A stretch of 64,000 bases of DNA from Flavobacteriales bacterium (GCA_947470515.1 CANITF010000012.1:1-64000); one strand, 5' to 3'. Positions 1 to 9,207 are shown, counted from the stretch's first letter. Notes: generated by a model from the sequence alone, not told the origin. Numbers and translations are program-made.

Positions 1-9
1 GACAAATAG

Positions 10-50
10 AAGAAGGTCATCCGTCAGCTGACGGATGACCTTCTTTTTTA
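10..50 (+). terminator. Perfect palindrome with T-run, terminator of a gene upstream of the window
   Basis: Arms 10-27 and 28-45 are exact reverse complements (18 bp each, centred on CAG|CTG) and are followed by a T-run. This is the form of a rho-independent terminator for a plus-strand gene that ends before the window. With no unpaired bases at the centre, a few central pairs must open to form the loop. Confidence 0.75.
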
Positions 51-113
51 ACATTTAAAGTATGCAAGGGATTCATTTTTTTCGTTTCATTGTAACAACA
101 AACAATAAAAACT

Positions 114-311
114 ATGCTAGAACTAACAAAAAAGATTCTTACTAAAGTGAGTTTTGATGCGCATCTGTTTCAAAAGGAACTAAATAAGGCATTGAACTGG
201 ATTACTTCTGCGGAAGAAATCAAGAAATTTAAGGAATGGTGTATTGTTGAATTCGGGGCAAAGTACCCCATTATTATCAAAAAAGCTTTTGCGCTAGAAG
301 TAGCGAAATAA
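114..311 (+). CDS. Small hypothetical protein, 65 aa
   Basis: Short basic/acidic soluble protein with no signal peptide or membrane segment. It begins MLELTKKILTKVSFD and has a helical-looking centre (AEEIKKFKEWC). I do not recognise a named family. It has an ATG start and a strong terminator directly after its stop, and it stands alone between two terminators, which supports a real gene. No SD-like sequence is visible upstream, as for most genes here. Confidence 0.65.
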   Translation: MLELTKKILTKVSFDAHLFQKELNKALNWITSAEEIKKFKEWCIVEFGAKYPIIIKKAFALEVAK

Positions 312-347
312 AAAAAGGGGAGAATCATTTGATTCTCCCCTTTTTTG
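311..347. terminator. Bidirectional terminator between convergent genes
   Basis: Arms 311-327 and 330-346 are reverse complements (A-run, GGGGAGAATCA, then TGATTCTCCCC, T-run). The hairpin has an A-tract on the left and a T-tract on the right, so it can stop the 65-aa gene on the plus strand and the YbjQ gene on the minus strand. Confidence 0.85.
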
Positions 348-361
348 TAATGTTTTGTTTT

Positions 362-694
362 CTAATTCTCTTCAACAATCACAGCAGTCCCATAAGCCAA
401 TACCTCAGTCAACCCCTGCATCACTTCATTCGATTCATAACGCATATTAATTATTGCATTAGCACCTAATGACTCTGCATTTGAAATCATTAATTTCAAC
501 GCCTCTTCTCTTGAGTTTTCACAAAGCTCTGTATAAATGGCGCTTTTCCCCCCAAACATTGCCATAAAACCTCCTGCAATATTTCCTCCAAGACCTCTCG
601 AACGAACAGTAATGCCTCTAACCAATCCTAATTGGGATTTAACTTTAAACCCTTCAAGGCTTGAGCTAGTTGTGATGTAAATTTCCTTTTCCAT
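362..694 (-). CDS. YbjQ/UPF0145 family protein
   Basis: 110-aa protein of the YbjQ/UPF0145 (putative heavy-metal-binding) family. It has the family pattern of an N-terminal strand (EIYITTSSSLEG), a glycine-rich GLVRGITVRSRGLGGN segment and the LGANAIINMRYE motif. Function is not well established; the family forms oligomeric rings. I chose the ATG at 694 (MEKEIYIT) and not the in-frame TTG at 709, which would overlap the end of the biotin carrier gene; with the ATG there is a 7-bp gap. It is probably cotranscribed with the upstream biotin carrier gene and ends at the bidirectional terminator. Confidence 0.85.
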   Translation of the reverse strand: MEKEIYITTSSSLEGFKVKSQLGLVRGITVRSRGLGGNIAGGFMAMFGGKSAIYTELCENSREEALKLMISNAESLGANAIINMRYESNEVMQGLTEVLAYGTAVIVEEN

Positions 695-701
695 TTTCGA
701 T

Positions 702-1169
702 TTATTCAAACTCTATTAATACAAATCCTTTTTCTACAACTTGGTTTGCTTCAGCAAAAATTGCTTTTACTTTTCCAACACCTTCTGCTTTAAGAATGTT
801 TTCCATTTTCATCGCTTCCAACGATAAGATTTCGTCACCAATGTTCAATTCTTGTCCAACTGTTACTGAAACTTGAACGATGCGTCCAGGCATTGGAGCC
901 TGTAATTCCTTCAATTTTCGGACTTTCGGGATGTCTAATCCTAAAGCAGAAATTAAATCATCTAATTCTCCTTTTTTCTTCACTTCGAAAACACGCTGAT
1001 TGATTTTAATTTTCAAAGAATTGTCCTCAGAGTTATCTTCTAATAATTCACCAAAAAATTTCTGCCCTTTGTATGTTAATGTAAAGAATTGATGATCGTC
1101 CCACTTTAAAACAGAACCTTGTGACCCAATTACTTCCTTTCCATCAAAACTCCAAGTGTTGCTTACCAT
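702..1169 (-). CDS. Biotin carrier protein subunit (acyl-CoA carboxylase type)
   Basis: 155-aa biotin/lipoyl-attachment protein. The C-terminal domain (about residues 85-155) has the APMPGRI start and the biotinylation motif EAMKME, with target lysine K121. Such free carrier subunits serve acetyl- or propionyl-CoA carboxylases, shuttling carboxybiotin between the biotin carboxylase and carboxyltransferase subunits. The N-terminal ~80 residues resemble the extended N-terminus seen on Bacteroidota propionyl-CoA carboxylase carriers. No carboxylase partner is within the window, but a methylmalonyl-CoA epimerase gene lies 34 kb away, consistent with a propionyl-CoA route. The substrate assignment is inference. 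Confidence 0.85.
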   Translation of the reverse strand: MVSNTWSFDGKEVIGSQGSVLKWDDHQFFTLTYKGQKFFGELLEDNSEDNSLKIKINQRVFEVKKKGELDDLISALGLDIPKVRKLKELQAPMPGRIVQVSVTVGQELNIGDEILSLEAMKMENILKAEGVGKVKAIFAEANQVVEKGFVLIEFE

Positions 1170-1275
1170 TTAACATGTATTTAATGCAAAAATAACACAA
1201 AGAGATTCCCTTGCTGTATTTTCATGTAAATAATTAAAAATAATTGTTCAGTTTTGTGGAAAGAATCTATAAAAC

Positions 1276-3897
1276 ATGAGAAAAAGTATTTATTTTGGAT
1301 TGCTCCTTTTAGTTGCCGCATGTGGAACTAATAAACCAACTGATAACGTCGATTTAGGAAGTTCGGAAGACAATGGTTGGGAAGCAGACACGCTATTGAT
1401 TGATGAAGTTACTCAACAAAGACCAGTTTATCAAGCAACTGAAACAGTTCTTACTGATTTGATTCATACAAAATTGGAAGTGAATTTCGATTGGACAAAG
1501 TCTCGAATGAATGGAATTGCAACAATTACTGCAAAACCACATTTTTACGCATCTGATAGTTTAATCCTTGACGCAAAAGGCATGGACATTCTAAAAGTTC
1601 AGCTGGATGGCGCTAATTTGAGTTATATCTCTGATTCGATGTATTTGAAAATTAAATTGAATAAAACCTACACGCGAGCGGACAAATATACGGTTGTCAT
1701 TGCATACGTTGCAAAACCGGACGAACGGATGACAGGCGGAAGTGCTGCAATTACTTCAGATAAAGGGTTGTATTTTATCAATCCAAAGAATGAAGACAAA
1801 ACTAAAATGCCGCAAATTTGGACGCAAGGAGAAACCGAATCGAGCTCAGTTTGGTTCCCAACAATTGATTCCCCAAATAGCAAAACATCTCAAGAAACGT
1901 ATATTACTGTTGAAAATAAGTACGCTACCTTGTCCAATGGGAAATTGGTTTCTTCTAAAGCAAATACGGATGGTACGCGAACTGATTACTGGAAGCAAGA
2001 TTTACCGCATGCTCCATACTTATTTATGATGGGTGTTGGAGAATTTAAAGTTGTAAAGGATTTTTATACGCGCGCTGACGGAACAAAAATGGAAGTTAAT
2101 TACTTCGTTGAAAAGGAATGGGAAGGATATGCGAAATCAATTTTTGGTGAAACTCCAGCGATGATCAAACATTTTTCTGAATTATTGGGAGTGGAATATG
2201 CATGGGATAAATACCATCAAATTGTGGTGAGAGATTATGTTTCTGGTGCAATGGAAAATACAGGAGCAGTAGTTTTTGGAGATTATGTTTACAAGACAGA
2301 CAGAGAATTGCTGGACGAAAATGATCAATCGACCATTGCTCATGAATTGTTTCACCATTGGTTTGGAGATTTGGTAACATGTGAATCATGGTCGAATTTA
2401 ACGTTGAATGAATCTTTTGCAAATTACTCTCAATATTTGTGGGACGAACATAGGTTTGGGTTGGATGAAGCGGATTACCAAGCAGATGTCGAAGCGGATG
2501 GGTATTATCAATCTAGTCAAATGCAAGGTTATCATGATTTAGTATGGTTAGATTATGATGATAAGGAACAAATGTTTGACGGTCACTCTTATAATAAAGG
2601 AGGTCGAATTTTACACATGCTGCGCAATTATTTAGGTGATGAGGCTTTTTTCAAAGGAATCAGTAACTATTTGAATGTAAATAAATTCAAGGCGGCCGAA
2701 TTTCATCAATTGCGTTTGGCTTTTGAAGAAGTAAGTGGTGAGGATTTGAATTGGTTTTTTAATCAATGGTATTTGGGTTCAGGACATCCAATATTAGAGG
2801 TGAATCAACAAATTGATGTAGCTGCAAATACGGTAACAGTTTCAGTAAAACAAAACCAAAGCTTGGAATTGTCGCCTATTTTCAAATTACCACTTGAAAT
2901 AGCGGTGTTTGATTCAAATGGAAAACATATTCATAAAGTTGTCGTTGACAAATTGAACCAATCATTTGTGTTGCCATATAGTGGGACATTAAACAATGTT
3001 ATATTTGACAACCAGCAAATGTTGCTAGCAAAGATCAGTGAAACGAAACCAACAGATCAATACATTTTTCAGTTTTATAATGGACAACGATACAGGGCCC
3101 GAAAAGAAGGCTTGATGTTCGGTTCAAAAAATAAAGAACAAAAAGGACAACAATTAATTTTGGATGCGTTGAACGACCCATTTTGGAACATTCGTTTATT
3201 GGCAATTGAAAAAGCAGCGAAATTGAATGTTGACAATAAAGACAAAGGAATTGCTTTGATAAAGGATTTAGCATTAAAGGATCCTAAGTCTCAAGTTCGA
3301 TCTGCTGCATTGAATTTCTTGTCGAATAATTTGGGAGCTGATGTAATTACAGAAGTTTATATTGATCGCATCGAAAATGACCAATCTTACTTGGTTGTTT
3401 CAAATGCCCTTAAGAATCTTGGGAAGGCAAATCCAACACTTGCATTGACAAAAGCAAAAGGATTGGAAGCTGAAAAATCATCAAAAATGATAACTGGTGT
3501 TGCACAATTATATGGTTCTTATGGAGAAAAAGAGAATTATGAATTTTTCAATACCGTATTAAAAGGAACGATATTACAAGGATTTGATCAATTGAGTGTC
3601 ATGAATTCATTGACGTATTTTATTACGCGACAAGAACCAGAAATGATAGATCAGTCATTTGAATTATATGCACACTTGAATGCTGAAGGCGGCTATTATA
3701 CAAAGATGTTCATCCCACAAAATAGTAACTATTTGCTTTCTATGTTTGATTCTAAAATTGAAGAGATGGCTGCTGAAATTGCACTTCATGAAAAAAACAA
3801 AGATGCCGTTTATGCAGATCAAGCAAGAAAAAAGCAAAAGTTATTTAAAGACATGAAAGTTAAATTTGAAACTTTGGCTGTGAAAGACGAAGAATAA
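1276..3897 (+). CDS. M1 family aminopeptidase, lipoprotein
   Basis: 873-aa zinc metallopeptidase of family M1 (gluzincin). It has a lipoprotein signal peptide with lipobox LLVAAC (C16), so it is probably anchored to the outer or inner membrane facing the periplasm. The exopeptidase motif GAMEN is at 324-328; the zinc site is HELFH at 356-360, with the third ligand E379 at the canonical 18-residue spacing (NLTLNESFANY). N-terminal beta domain about 60-260, catalytic domain 270-520, and a C-terminal region (590-870) that looks like HEAT-type helical repeats. It likely trims N-terminal residues from peptides in the envelope. Monocistronic, with a terminator 20 bp after the stop. Confidence 0.93.
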   Translation: MRKSIYFGLLLLVAACGTNKPTDNVDLGSSEDNGWEADTLLIDEVTQQRPVYQATETVLTDLIHTKLEVNFDWTKSRMNGIATITAKPHFYASDSLILDAKGMDILKVQLDGANLSYISDSMYLKIKLNKTYTRADKYTVVIAYVAKPDERMTGGSAAITSDKGLYFINPKNEDKTKMPQIWTQGETESSSVWFPTIDSPNSKTSQETYITVENKYATLSNGKLVSSKANTDGTRTDYWKQDLPHAPYLFMMGVGEFKVVKDFYTRADGTKMEVNYFVEKEWEGYAKSIFGETPAMIKHFSELLGVEYAWDKYHQIVVRDYVSGAMENTGAVVFGDYVYKTDRELLDENDQSTIAHELFHHWFGDLVTCESWSNLTLNESFANYSQYLWDEHRFGLDEADYQADVEADGYYQSSQMQGYHDLVWLDYDDKEQMFDGHSYNKGGRILHMLRNYLGDEAFFKGISNYLNVNKFKAAEFHQLRLAFEEVSGEDLNWFFNQWYLGSGHPILEVNQQIDVAANTVTVSVKQNQSLELSPIFKLPLEIAVFDSNGKHIHKVVVDKLNQSFVLPYSGTLNNVIFDNQQMLLAKISETKPTDQYIFQFYNGQRYRARKEGLMFGSKNKEQKGQQLILDALNDPFWNIRLLAIEKAAKLNVDNKDKGIALIKDLALKDPKSQVRSAALNFLSNNLGADVITEVYIDRIENDQSYLVVSNALKNLGKANPTLALTKAKGLEAEKSSKMITGVAQLYGSYGEKENYEFFNTVLKGTILQGFDQLSVMNSLTYFITRQEPEMIDQSFELYAHLNAEGGYYTKMFIPQNSNYLLSMFDSKIEEMAAEIALHEKNKDAVYADQARKKQKLFKDMKVKFETLAVKDEE

Positions 3898-3915
3898 TTT
3901 GATTCAAACTCAATT

Positions 3916-3950
3916 AGAAAGCCTTTCAAACAACGAAAGGCTTTTTTGTT
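3916..3950 (+). terminator. Terminator after M1 aminopeptidase
   Basis: Arms AAAGCCTTTC (3918-3927) and GAAAGGCTTT (3935-3944), 7-nt loop, then a T-run. Placed 20 bp after the stop codon at 3897. Confidence 0.85.
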
Positions 3951-4067
3951 TCTCCTATTTTGACGAAATTTTAAACATTTTTTCATTTTATTTTTTGTTT
4001 ATATGAAAATTCGATTTATATTTGATTAATAAATCGTCAAAATAATGTTTAAATAGTCAGCAAAATA

Positions 4068-4532
4068 ATGAAGCATTTAAAAATAGGAGATCACGCACCA
4101 AATTTTAGTGGAATAGATCAAAATGATAAAATAACTACCTTATTGGATTTCAAAGGAAAGAAGTTAGCAATTTACTTTTATCCGAAAGACAATACTCCTG
4201 GGTGTACTGTTCAGGCATGTAACCTTCGAGATAATTATGAGGTTATAGAGAAAGCTGGAATTAAGATCCTTGGAATTAGTGCAGATTCGATTGTTTCACA
4301 TCAGAAATTTGCAGATAAATTTTCTTTACCTTTTCCATTAATTTCCGATGAAGATAGAACCATAATTGATCTATTTGGTGTTTGGGGACCAAAGAAATTC
4401 ATGGGTAAGGAATATGATGGGATTCACCGCACAACCTTTTTAATCAATGAAAATCAACAAATTGTTGGCATCATTGAAAAGCCAAAAACAAAGGATCACG
4501 CAACAGAAATTTTAGAAATTTTTAATAAGTAA
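4068..4532 (+). CDS. bcp: Thioredoxin-dependent peroxiredoxin, BCP/PrxQ type
   Basis: 154-aa thioredoxin-fold thiol peroxidase that reduces hydrogen peroxide and organic hydroperoxides using thioredoxin. The catalytic motif YPKDNTPGCTVQAC holds the peroxidatic C46 and the resolving C51 five residues on, the atypical 2-Cys arrangement of E. coli BCP. The C-terminal HRTTFLI strand and full length match the family. Cytoplasmic (no signal). It stands alone ahead of recA, with about 110 bp between them. Confidence 0.93.
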   Translation: MKHLKIGDHAPNFSGIDQNDKITTLLDFKGKKLAIYFYPKDNTPGCTVQACNLRDNYEVIEKAGIKILGISADSIVSHQKFADKFSLPFPLISDEDRTIIDLFGVWGPKKFMGKEYDGIHRTTFLINENQQIVGIIEKPKTKDHATEILEIFNK

Positions 4533-4565
4533 ATAGAACGTAAATACTTTACGATGTACTCAATG

Positions 4566-4573
4566 TATTTTTG
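4566..4573 (+). promoter_or_regulatory. Candidate recA promoter (-7 element TATTTTTG)
   Basis: TATTTTTG fits the Bacteroidota -7 consensus TAnnTTTG and lies 70 bp before the recA ATG at 4644. No clear TTG is found at the -33 position, so this is a partial match. No SOS-type operator was evident. Confidence 0.4.
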
Positions 4574-4643
4574 TAAAACAATAATCAATAACAATTCTGA
4601 CTTTTTAGTTTACGAGTAAAAAGAAAGAGCAATAAAAAACGAT

Positions 4644-5675
4644 ATGGCAGTTAAAGAAGTAAATGCAGAAAAATTAAAAGCGCTCCAATTAACAATGGAA
4701 AAGCTAGACAAAACTTATGGTAAAGGAACCGTAATGAAAATGGGCGATGCTCCAGTAGAAAAAATGGAAGTAATTCCTTCCGGGTCATTAACTTTAGATA
4801 TAGCTTTGGGAATCAATGGATATCCTAAAGGAAGAATAGTTGAAATTTATGGTCCTGAATCATCAGGTAAAACAACATTGGCGATTCATGCAATTGCTGA
4901 AGTACAAAAGCAAGGTGGAATTGCTGCATTTATTGATGCGGAACATGCTTTTGACCCAACTTATGCTAGAAATTTAGGTGTTGATATTGATAATTTATTA
5001 ATATCTCAACCAGACAATGGTGAACAAGCGTTGGAAATTGCTGATAATTTGATTCGTTCAGGTGCAATTGATTTAATCGTTGTGGATTCAGTTGCTGCAT
5101 TAACGCCAAAAGCTGAGATTGAAGGCGAAATGGGAGATTCTCAAATGGGTCTTCAAGCACGTCTGATGTCAAAAGCGTTGCGTAAATTGACAGGATCAAT
5201 CAATAAAGCTGGGTGCTGCTGTATTTTCATCAACCAATTGCGTGAAAAAATCGGTGTGATGTTCGGAAATCCTGAAACTACAACTGGAGGAAACGCATTG
5301 AAGTTTTATTCATCAATTCGAATTGATATCAGAAGATCAAGTCAGTTAAAAGACGGAGAAGAGATTATTGGAAATAGAGTAAAAGTGAAAGTGGTGAAAA
5401 ACAAAGTTGCACCTCCTTTCCGAAAAGCAGAATTCGATGTCATGTATGGAGAAGGAATTTCTAAAGTTGGTGAAATCATCGATTTAGGAGTGGATTTAAA
5501 TATCTTAAAGAAAAGTGGTTCTTGGTTCTCATATGGAGAAACTCGCTTGGGACAAGGGCGTGATGCTGTAAAAGCATTGATTAAAGATAATCCAGAATTG
5601 ATGGAAGAATTAGAAGAGAAAATTAAAAAGGCTCTTGTAAGTCCTGGTGTAGATGTTCCAGTACTGCAAGACTAA
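4644..5675 (+). CDS. recA: RecA recombinase
   Basis: 343-aa bacterial RecA, the ATP-dependent strand-exchange protein of homologous recombination and coprotease for LexA-type repressors. The Walker A motif GPESSGKT is at residues 70-77; other family landmarks are the EHAFDP segment, the VVDSVAAL Walker B region, the [19 protein letters not shown] loop and the [12 protein letters not shown] motif. Length is typical, and the C-terminus is shorter and less acidic than in E. coli, as is common in Bacteroidota. Monocistronic, followed by a strong terminator. Confidence 0.97.
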   Translation: MAVKEVNAEKLKALQLTMEKLDKTYGKGTVMKMGDAPVEKMEVIPSGSLTLDIALGINGYPKGRIVEIYGPESSGKTTLAIHAIAEVQKQGGIAAFIDAEHAFDPTYARNLGVDIDNLLISQPDNGEQALEIADNLIRSGAIDLIVVDSVAALTPKAEIEGEMGDSQMGLQARLMSKALRKLTGSINKAGCCCIFINQLREKIGVMFGNPETTTGGNALKFYSSIRIDIRRSSQLKDGEEIIGNRVKVKVVKNKVAPPFRKAEFDVMYGEGISKVGEIIDLGVDLNILKKSGSWFSYGETRLGQGRDAVKALIKDNPELMEELEEKIKKALVSPGVDVPVLQD

Positions 5676-5690
5676 CTGCATATCGTAAAC

Positions 5691-5724
5691 GAAAACGGCA
5701 CCTCAAATGGGTGCCGTTTTTGGT
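5691..5724 (+). terminator. Terminator after recA
   Basis: Arms AAAACGGCACC (5692-5702) and GGTGCCGTTTT (5710-5720), 7-nt loop, then T-rich sequence. It covers the apparent GTG start at 5711 of the next reading frame, which argues for that gene's later ATG at 5753. Confidence 0.88.
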
Positions 5725-5752
5725 TTCAGGGTTTTTTAATACTTTTACTTCA

Positions 5753-6649
5753 ATGGTTCGAGTTGCTTTTATAATAAATGGGTCAAAAAAAATGACGGTT
5801 CACGTTCAAGAGATTTTGAAACTATGTGAAGAACATCCAGACATTGAAGCAACTCAATTCCAAACAAAAAAATCAAAAGAGGCGATTGAAATTGCAAAAT
5901 CATGCACGAATCAAAATTTTGATGTAATTGTTTCTGCTGGAGGTGACGGAACTATGAACGAAGTGCTGAATGGAATTTTGGATTCAAACAATGAGATTAA
6001 ACCTGTATTGGCCATTTTACAGAATGGAACAGGAAATGATTTTGTTAAAAGCGCTAAGTTGAAGTCGAATATTTCGGATTTTATCAATGCAATTCTTGAA
6101 AATAGAAGCATAAAAATTGATATAGGTAGAATTGAAAGCAATGGTCAAACACACTATTTTTTAAATATCTCAGATACCGGTTTTGGTGGAAATGTTATCG
6201 AAATTTTAGACAAGCAAAGAAAATATGTAGGCGGGAAAATCTCTTATTCGATTTCAATTTTAAGAGCATTTATTGGCTTTAGAAAACCAACGCTTTCTAT
6301 TAAAACAGATGATTTTCAATTTCAAGGAAAAGTATTAATGGTTGCGATTTGTAATGGAAGTGTTTTCGGAAATGGATTGATAATCAATCCATACGCTAAA
6401 ATAAATGACGGGATATTGAATATAACCTACCTAGGAAATGTTTCTATAATAGATTATATAATGAATTTCCGGAAATTGAAAAAAGGATTACCTATTCTAC
6501 ATCCAGAAGTACATTATTTAGAAACTAAATCTATTGAAATTAAGCGAATCAAGGGAAAAGTATCTTCGGAAATGGATGGCGAATACTTGGCTATTGAAGA
6601 TCAAGTAATTTCCATTGTTAAAGGAGGTATTAAAATACTTGACGTTTAA
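5753..6649 (+). CDS. Diacylglycerol/sphingosine kinase-family lipid kinase
   Basis: 298-aa member of the DAGK catalytic-domain family (YegS/DgkB/LCB5 type), which phosphorylates lipid hydroxyl groups with ATP. The nucleotide-binding signature SAGGDGTMNEVLNGI is near residues 60-75, followed by the LQNGTGNDFVKS motif; the C-terminal beta domain includes the SSEMDGEYL motif. The open frame extends upstream to a GTG at 5711, but that lies inside the recA terminator; the ATG at 5753 (MVRVAFIINGSKK) begins exactly where family members begin. The actual lipid substrate cannot be told from sequence. Confidence 0.9.
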   Translation: MVRVAFIINGSKKMTVHVQEILKLCEEHPDIEATQFQTKKSKEAIEIAKSCTNQNFDVIVSAGGDGTMNEVLNGILDSNNEIKPVLAILQNGTGNDFVKSAKLKSNISDFINAILENRSIKIDIGRIESNGQTHYFLNISDTGFGGNVIEILDKQRKYVGGKISYSISILRAFIGFRKPTLSIKTDDFQFQGKVLMVAICNGSVFGNGLIINPYAKINDGILNITYLGNVSIIDYIMNFRKLKKGLPILHPEVHYLETKSIEIKRIKGKVSSEMDGEYLAIEDQVISIVKGGIKILDV

Positions 6650-6693
6650 AAATTCAACCTTGAAAAGAGTTCTAAGATTGAATCAATTAATTA

Positions 6694-6765
6694 TTAATAT
6701 TCTTCTTCAGAGAATGACGCTCCTTTACTTTCAAATTGGACATACTTTTCTCTAATGATTTTCAT
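6694..6765 (-). CDS. Possible 23-aa ORF overlapping the end of the LD-carboxypeptidase gene
   Basis: An ATG at 6765, in a different frame from the LD-carboxypeptidase and 14 bp before the end of that gene, opens a frame of 23 codons (starts MKIIREKYVQFESKG, acidic end SEEEY) closed by TAA. It could be translated by termination-reinitiation, but a frame this short may occur by chance. No homologue is recognised. Confidence 0.15.
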   Translation of the reverse strand: MKIIREKYVQFESKGASFSEEEY

Positions 6766-7795
6766 GAATTACTGCTTCCTCTTTCAATTGGAGTGTAAAT
6801 CGGTCTGCATCCATTGTCACCTCTTCACCAATTGGAACAGAATATTTGTTTTTCACATGTCCCAAAGCAAAACCACTAAAAACCGGAATCTTAAGCGATT
6901 TAAAATGCTGTTGAAAAACTTCATTTAATGTAAACGACCATTCAGGTTCTTCCGGGACACATTTTCGAAATTGACAAAGAATAATTCCTGAAACTTTATC
7001 GAAAACACCGTTCAATTTCCATTGTGTCAACATGCGATCAATACTATATGGTTCTTCCAAAACATCTTCAAAAAAGAGAATTTTTCCAGCCCAATCAGGT
7101 AGATAAGTACTTCCTAATAATCCTGTCATCACGGTTAAGTTTCCGCCAAACAATTCTCCTGTTGCTTTCCCAGACACGAGTGTTTCAGGTTTCGCTTCAA
7201 CTAGATCCAAACTAGGGAAAGGATATTTTACAACTGTACTTTTAACAATTAAATCCTCAATAGATTTCCAACTGAATTCATTCCAACTTGCATTTCCGTT
7301 GGGACCATGAAATGTTGTAAGACCTGTTTTAACTGTAATAGCATTCAACAATGAACAAATGTCACTAAATCCCATTATTATTTTTGGATTGTTGCGAATT
7401 GCATCAAAATCGAGAAATTCTAAGATTCGTGCGCATCCCCAACCACCGCGAGTAAAGAAGATTGCTTTTACATTTGTATCTAAAATAAAAGCCATGAATT
7501 CTGTTGCTCTTTCCTGATCAGAAGCAGAAAAATAACCCAATTTTTTTCGAATATTTTTCCCTTCTTTCACCAAAAAACCATGACCTTGAAGCACTGAAAT
7601 AAAACCATCAACTTCTGCTAAATCATGAGAAGCACCTGCAGAAGCACAGAGTCCAACGGTGTCTCCAATGTTTAATGCTTTTGGTCGAATCCGTGTTTTA
7701 ACTTCCGTTAATTCACTAGATGCAGATATCAACATTGGTGTTACCATCAACGCACCGATAGCAGGAATAAAATTGCGTCTAGAGATTTTTTTCAC
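6752..7795 (-). CDS. LD-carboxypeptidase (peptidase S66), Tat-like signal
   Basis: 347-aa S66 family serine peptidase that removes the terminal D-Ala from muropeptide tetrapeptides during cell-wall recycling. The nucleophile motif MGFSD places the catalytic serine at S144; the acid lies in the FFEDVLEEPYSIDR segment (242-254) and the histidine is H313 (ALGHVKNKYSVPIG). The N-terminus MKKISRRNFIPAIGALMV has a twin-arginine-like SRRNF motif before a hydrophobic stretch, which suggests export in a folded state, although many S66 enzymes are cytoplasmic. The start codon is GTG at 7795. A TACCTTTC box ends 4 nt before it, so the mRNA may be leaderless. Confidence 0.9.
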   Translation of the reverse strand: MKKISRRNFIPAIGALMVTPMLISASSELTEVKTRIRPKALNIGDTVGLCASAGASHDLAEVDGFISVLQGHGFLVKEGKNIRKKLGYFSASDQERATEFMAFILDTNVKAIFFTRGGWGCARILEFLDFDAIRNNPKIIMGFSDICSLLNAITVKTGLTTFHGPNGNASWNEFSWKSIEDLIVKSTVVKYPFPSLDLVEAKPETLVSGKATGELFGGNLTVMTGLLGSTYLPDWAGKILFFEDVLEEPYSIDRMLTQWKLNGVFDKVSGIILCQFRKCVPEEPEWSFTLNEVFQQHFKSLKIPVFSGFALGHVKNKYSVPIGEEVTMDADRFTLQLKEEAVIHENH

Positions 7796-7915
7796 GATTG
7801 AAAGGTAAGGAATTTTGGCAAGATTAGAAAAAGAGGAAATTAGGAAATGAAATATTTTAGTTGTTTTTGAGTTATATAATAATTAGATTAGTTCAAACTA
7901 TAAAATCTCTCCATT

Positions 7916-8077
7916 ATGAAAAATTTATTTTTAGCAGCTGCCCTTGTTGGAATGAGTATGACTTCATTCAGTTCTCCATTCATGGATTCTTCAGTCAAAA
8001 CTGTAAAGTTTGATAAAAAGAAAAATAAAAAACACAAAAAATCAAATCACAAAAAGTGCGAAGCATTTCAAGGATAA
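7916..8077 (+). CDS. Small secreted Lys/His-rich protein, 53 aa
   Basis: An ATG at 7916 opens 53 codons: a hydrophobic signal-peptide-like N-terminus (MKNLFLAAALVGMSMTSF), then a short mature part that becomes very basic (FDKKKNKKHKKSNHKK) and has one cysteine near the end. No family is recognised. A signal peptide followed by an immediate downstream terminator argues for a real gene. The His/Lys tail could bind metal or nucleic acid, which is speculation. Confidence 0.6.
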   Translation: MKNLFLAAALVGMSMTSFSSPFMDSSVKTVKFDKKKNKKHKKSNHKKCEAFQG

Positions 8078-8079
8078 AA

Positions 8080-8107
8080 AGAACGCTCCAATTAGGGGCG
8101 TTTTTAG
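8080..8107 (+). terminator. Terminator after the 53-aa secreted protein
   Basis: AACGCTCC (8082-8089) pairs with GGGGCGTT (8095-8102) with one T-G wobble, followed by T-rich sequence just after the TAA at 8077. Confidence 0.7.
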
Positions 8108-8150
8108 TTAATACCAATAGCTTTTGATTTTCAAAATAATTCTCTGGAAT

Positions 8151-9053
8151 CTATAACGGGATTTTCAATAGCTGACCGATTTGAATCATATCAGATTTCA
8201 TGTGATTGATGCGTTTGATTGCAGAAATACTGGTGTGGTATTTTCGTGCTATCGCAGACAATGTATCTCCTGACTTTACTTTGTGTTTTTTATAACTCGA
8301 GGCAGTTACTTTTTTGGCAATTTGTTTTTTTTCAACGTCATCACTATTAAAAGTATCTTGGCCTGTATTATTGTAAGCCAATTTCACCATTACTGAATCG
8401 GTTTCTGTATTATAACAATTGGTTGCATACTTGTAAAATTTCTGACGAATATTGACATAGGTACAATACGATGATAAAGGTGTTCCATTTCCTTCATAAC
8501 ATTGTATCACATCTTCATTAAAGTCCAACAATAAAACAGGATCCATCCCCGAATAAAGGGAATGCATTCTAGGAATCTGCCCATTTACAGCTCCAAGACC
8601 ACCATTCGCCGAACCTCTGCTATCCATACAAGCATAACAATTCCCATCTTCGCTCGGACCAACCACAGCCATCCAATATACGGTGAGCGTAAGTGGATCA
8701 ATCTGGATGTACAACTTCTTAATATCCGAACGAAATCCATTACTTCTCACCCGTTCTAAAGCAGCATTAATTTTGACGTTTAAATAGCCACCAAAATAAT
8801 CCATTCTTCTGCGGTTGAACGAATGTAAAGCATCATAAACGTGCGGCTTTCCTAAAGCGGTATATGAATCACAGATTAATTCATCATTTTCTCCCAATTG
8901 TATGGTGTCTGAATCGATAAGGGTAAAATCAGGAACAGAGATTGTTTTCTTAATCGTTGTTGAATCGATAGGCACGATACTATCAACCTCCTCCTGCGCA
9001 AAGATTCCACAGAAATTAATCAAAAACACGAATAACAAAAATATGCCCTTCAT
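8151..9053 (-). CDS. Secreted LysM-domain protein
   Basis: 300-aa exported protein. I chose the ATG at 9053 because MKGIFLLFVFLINFCGIFAQ is a clear Sec signal peptide; a longer frame to 9134 would bury it. The C-terminal LysM domain (about 257-300; HKVKSGDTLSAIARKYH) should bind peptidoglycan or chitin-like glycans. The central 200 residues include a Cys-containing stretch (GNCYACMDSRGSANGG) and belong to no family I recognise. Stand-alone gene; likely envelope-associated. Confidence 0.8.
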   Translation of the reverse strand: MKGIFLLFVFLINFCGIFAQEEVDSIVPIDSTTIKKTISVPDFTLIDSDTIQLGENDELICDSYTALGKPHVYDALHSFNRRRMDYFGGYLNVKINAALERVRSNGFRSDIKKLYIQIDPLTLTVYWMAVVGPSEDGNCYACMDSRGSANGGLGAVNGQIPRMHSLYSGMDPVLLLDFNEDVIQCYEGNGTPLSSYCTYVNIRQKFYKYATNCYNTETDSVMVKLAYNNTGQDTFNSDDVEKKQIAKKVTASSYKKHKVKSGDTLSAIARKYHTSISAIKRINHMKSDMIQIGQLLKIPL

Positions 9054-9207
9054 TTTCACGGATGACTCATAGTATAACACCTCAAAGATAACAAGCAAAT
9101 AACGGAATATCAATAAAAGGTTAAAGGATAACAAAAGTTAGCAGTGAATGGCTAGGAACATTTGCAGGTTTAATTCCTTAATTTCAATAATTCTCTCACT
9201 CCTTCCG

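Noticed and set aside
5711-5752. GTG start for the lipid kinase gene
   Set aside because: It lies within the recA terminator hairpin; the ATG at 5753 matches the family start.
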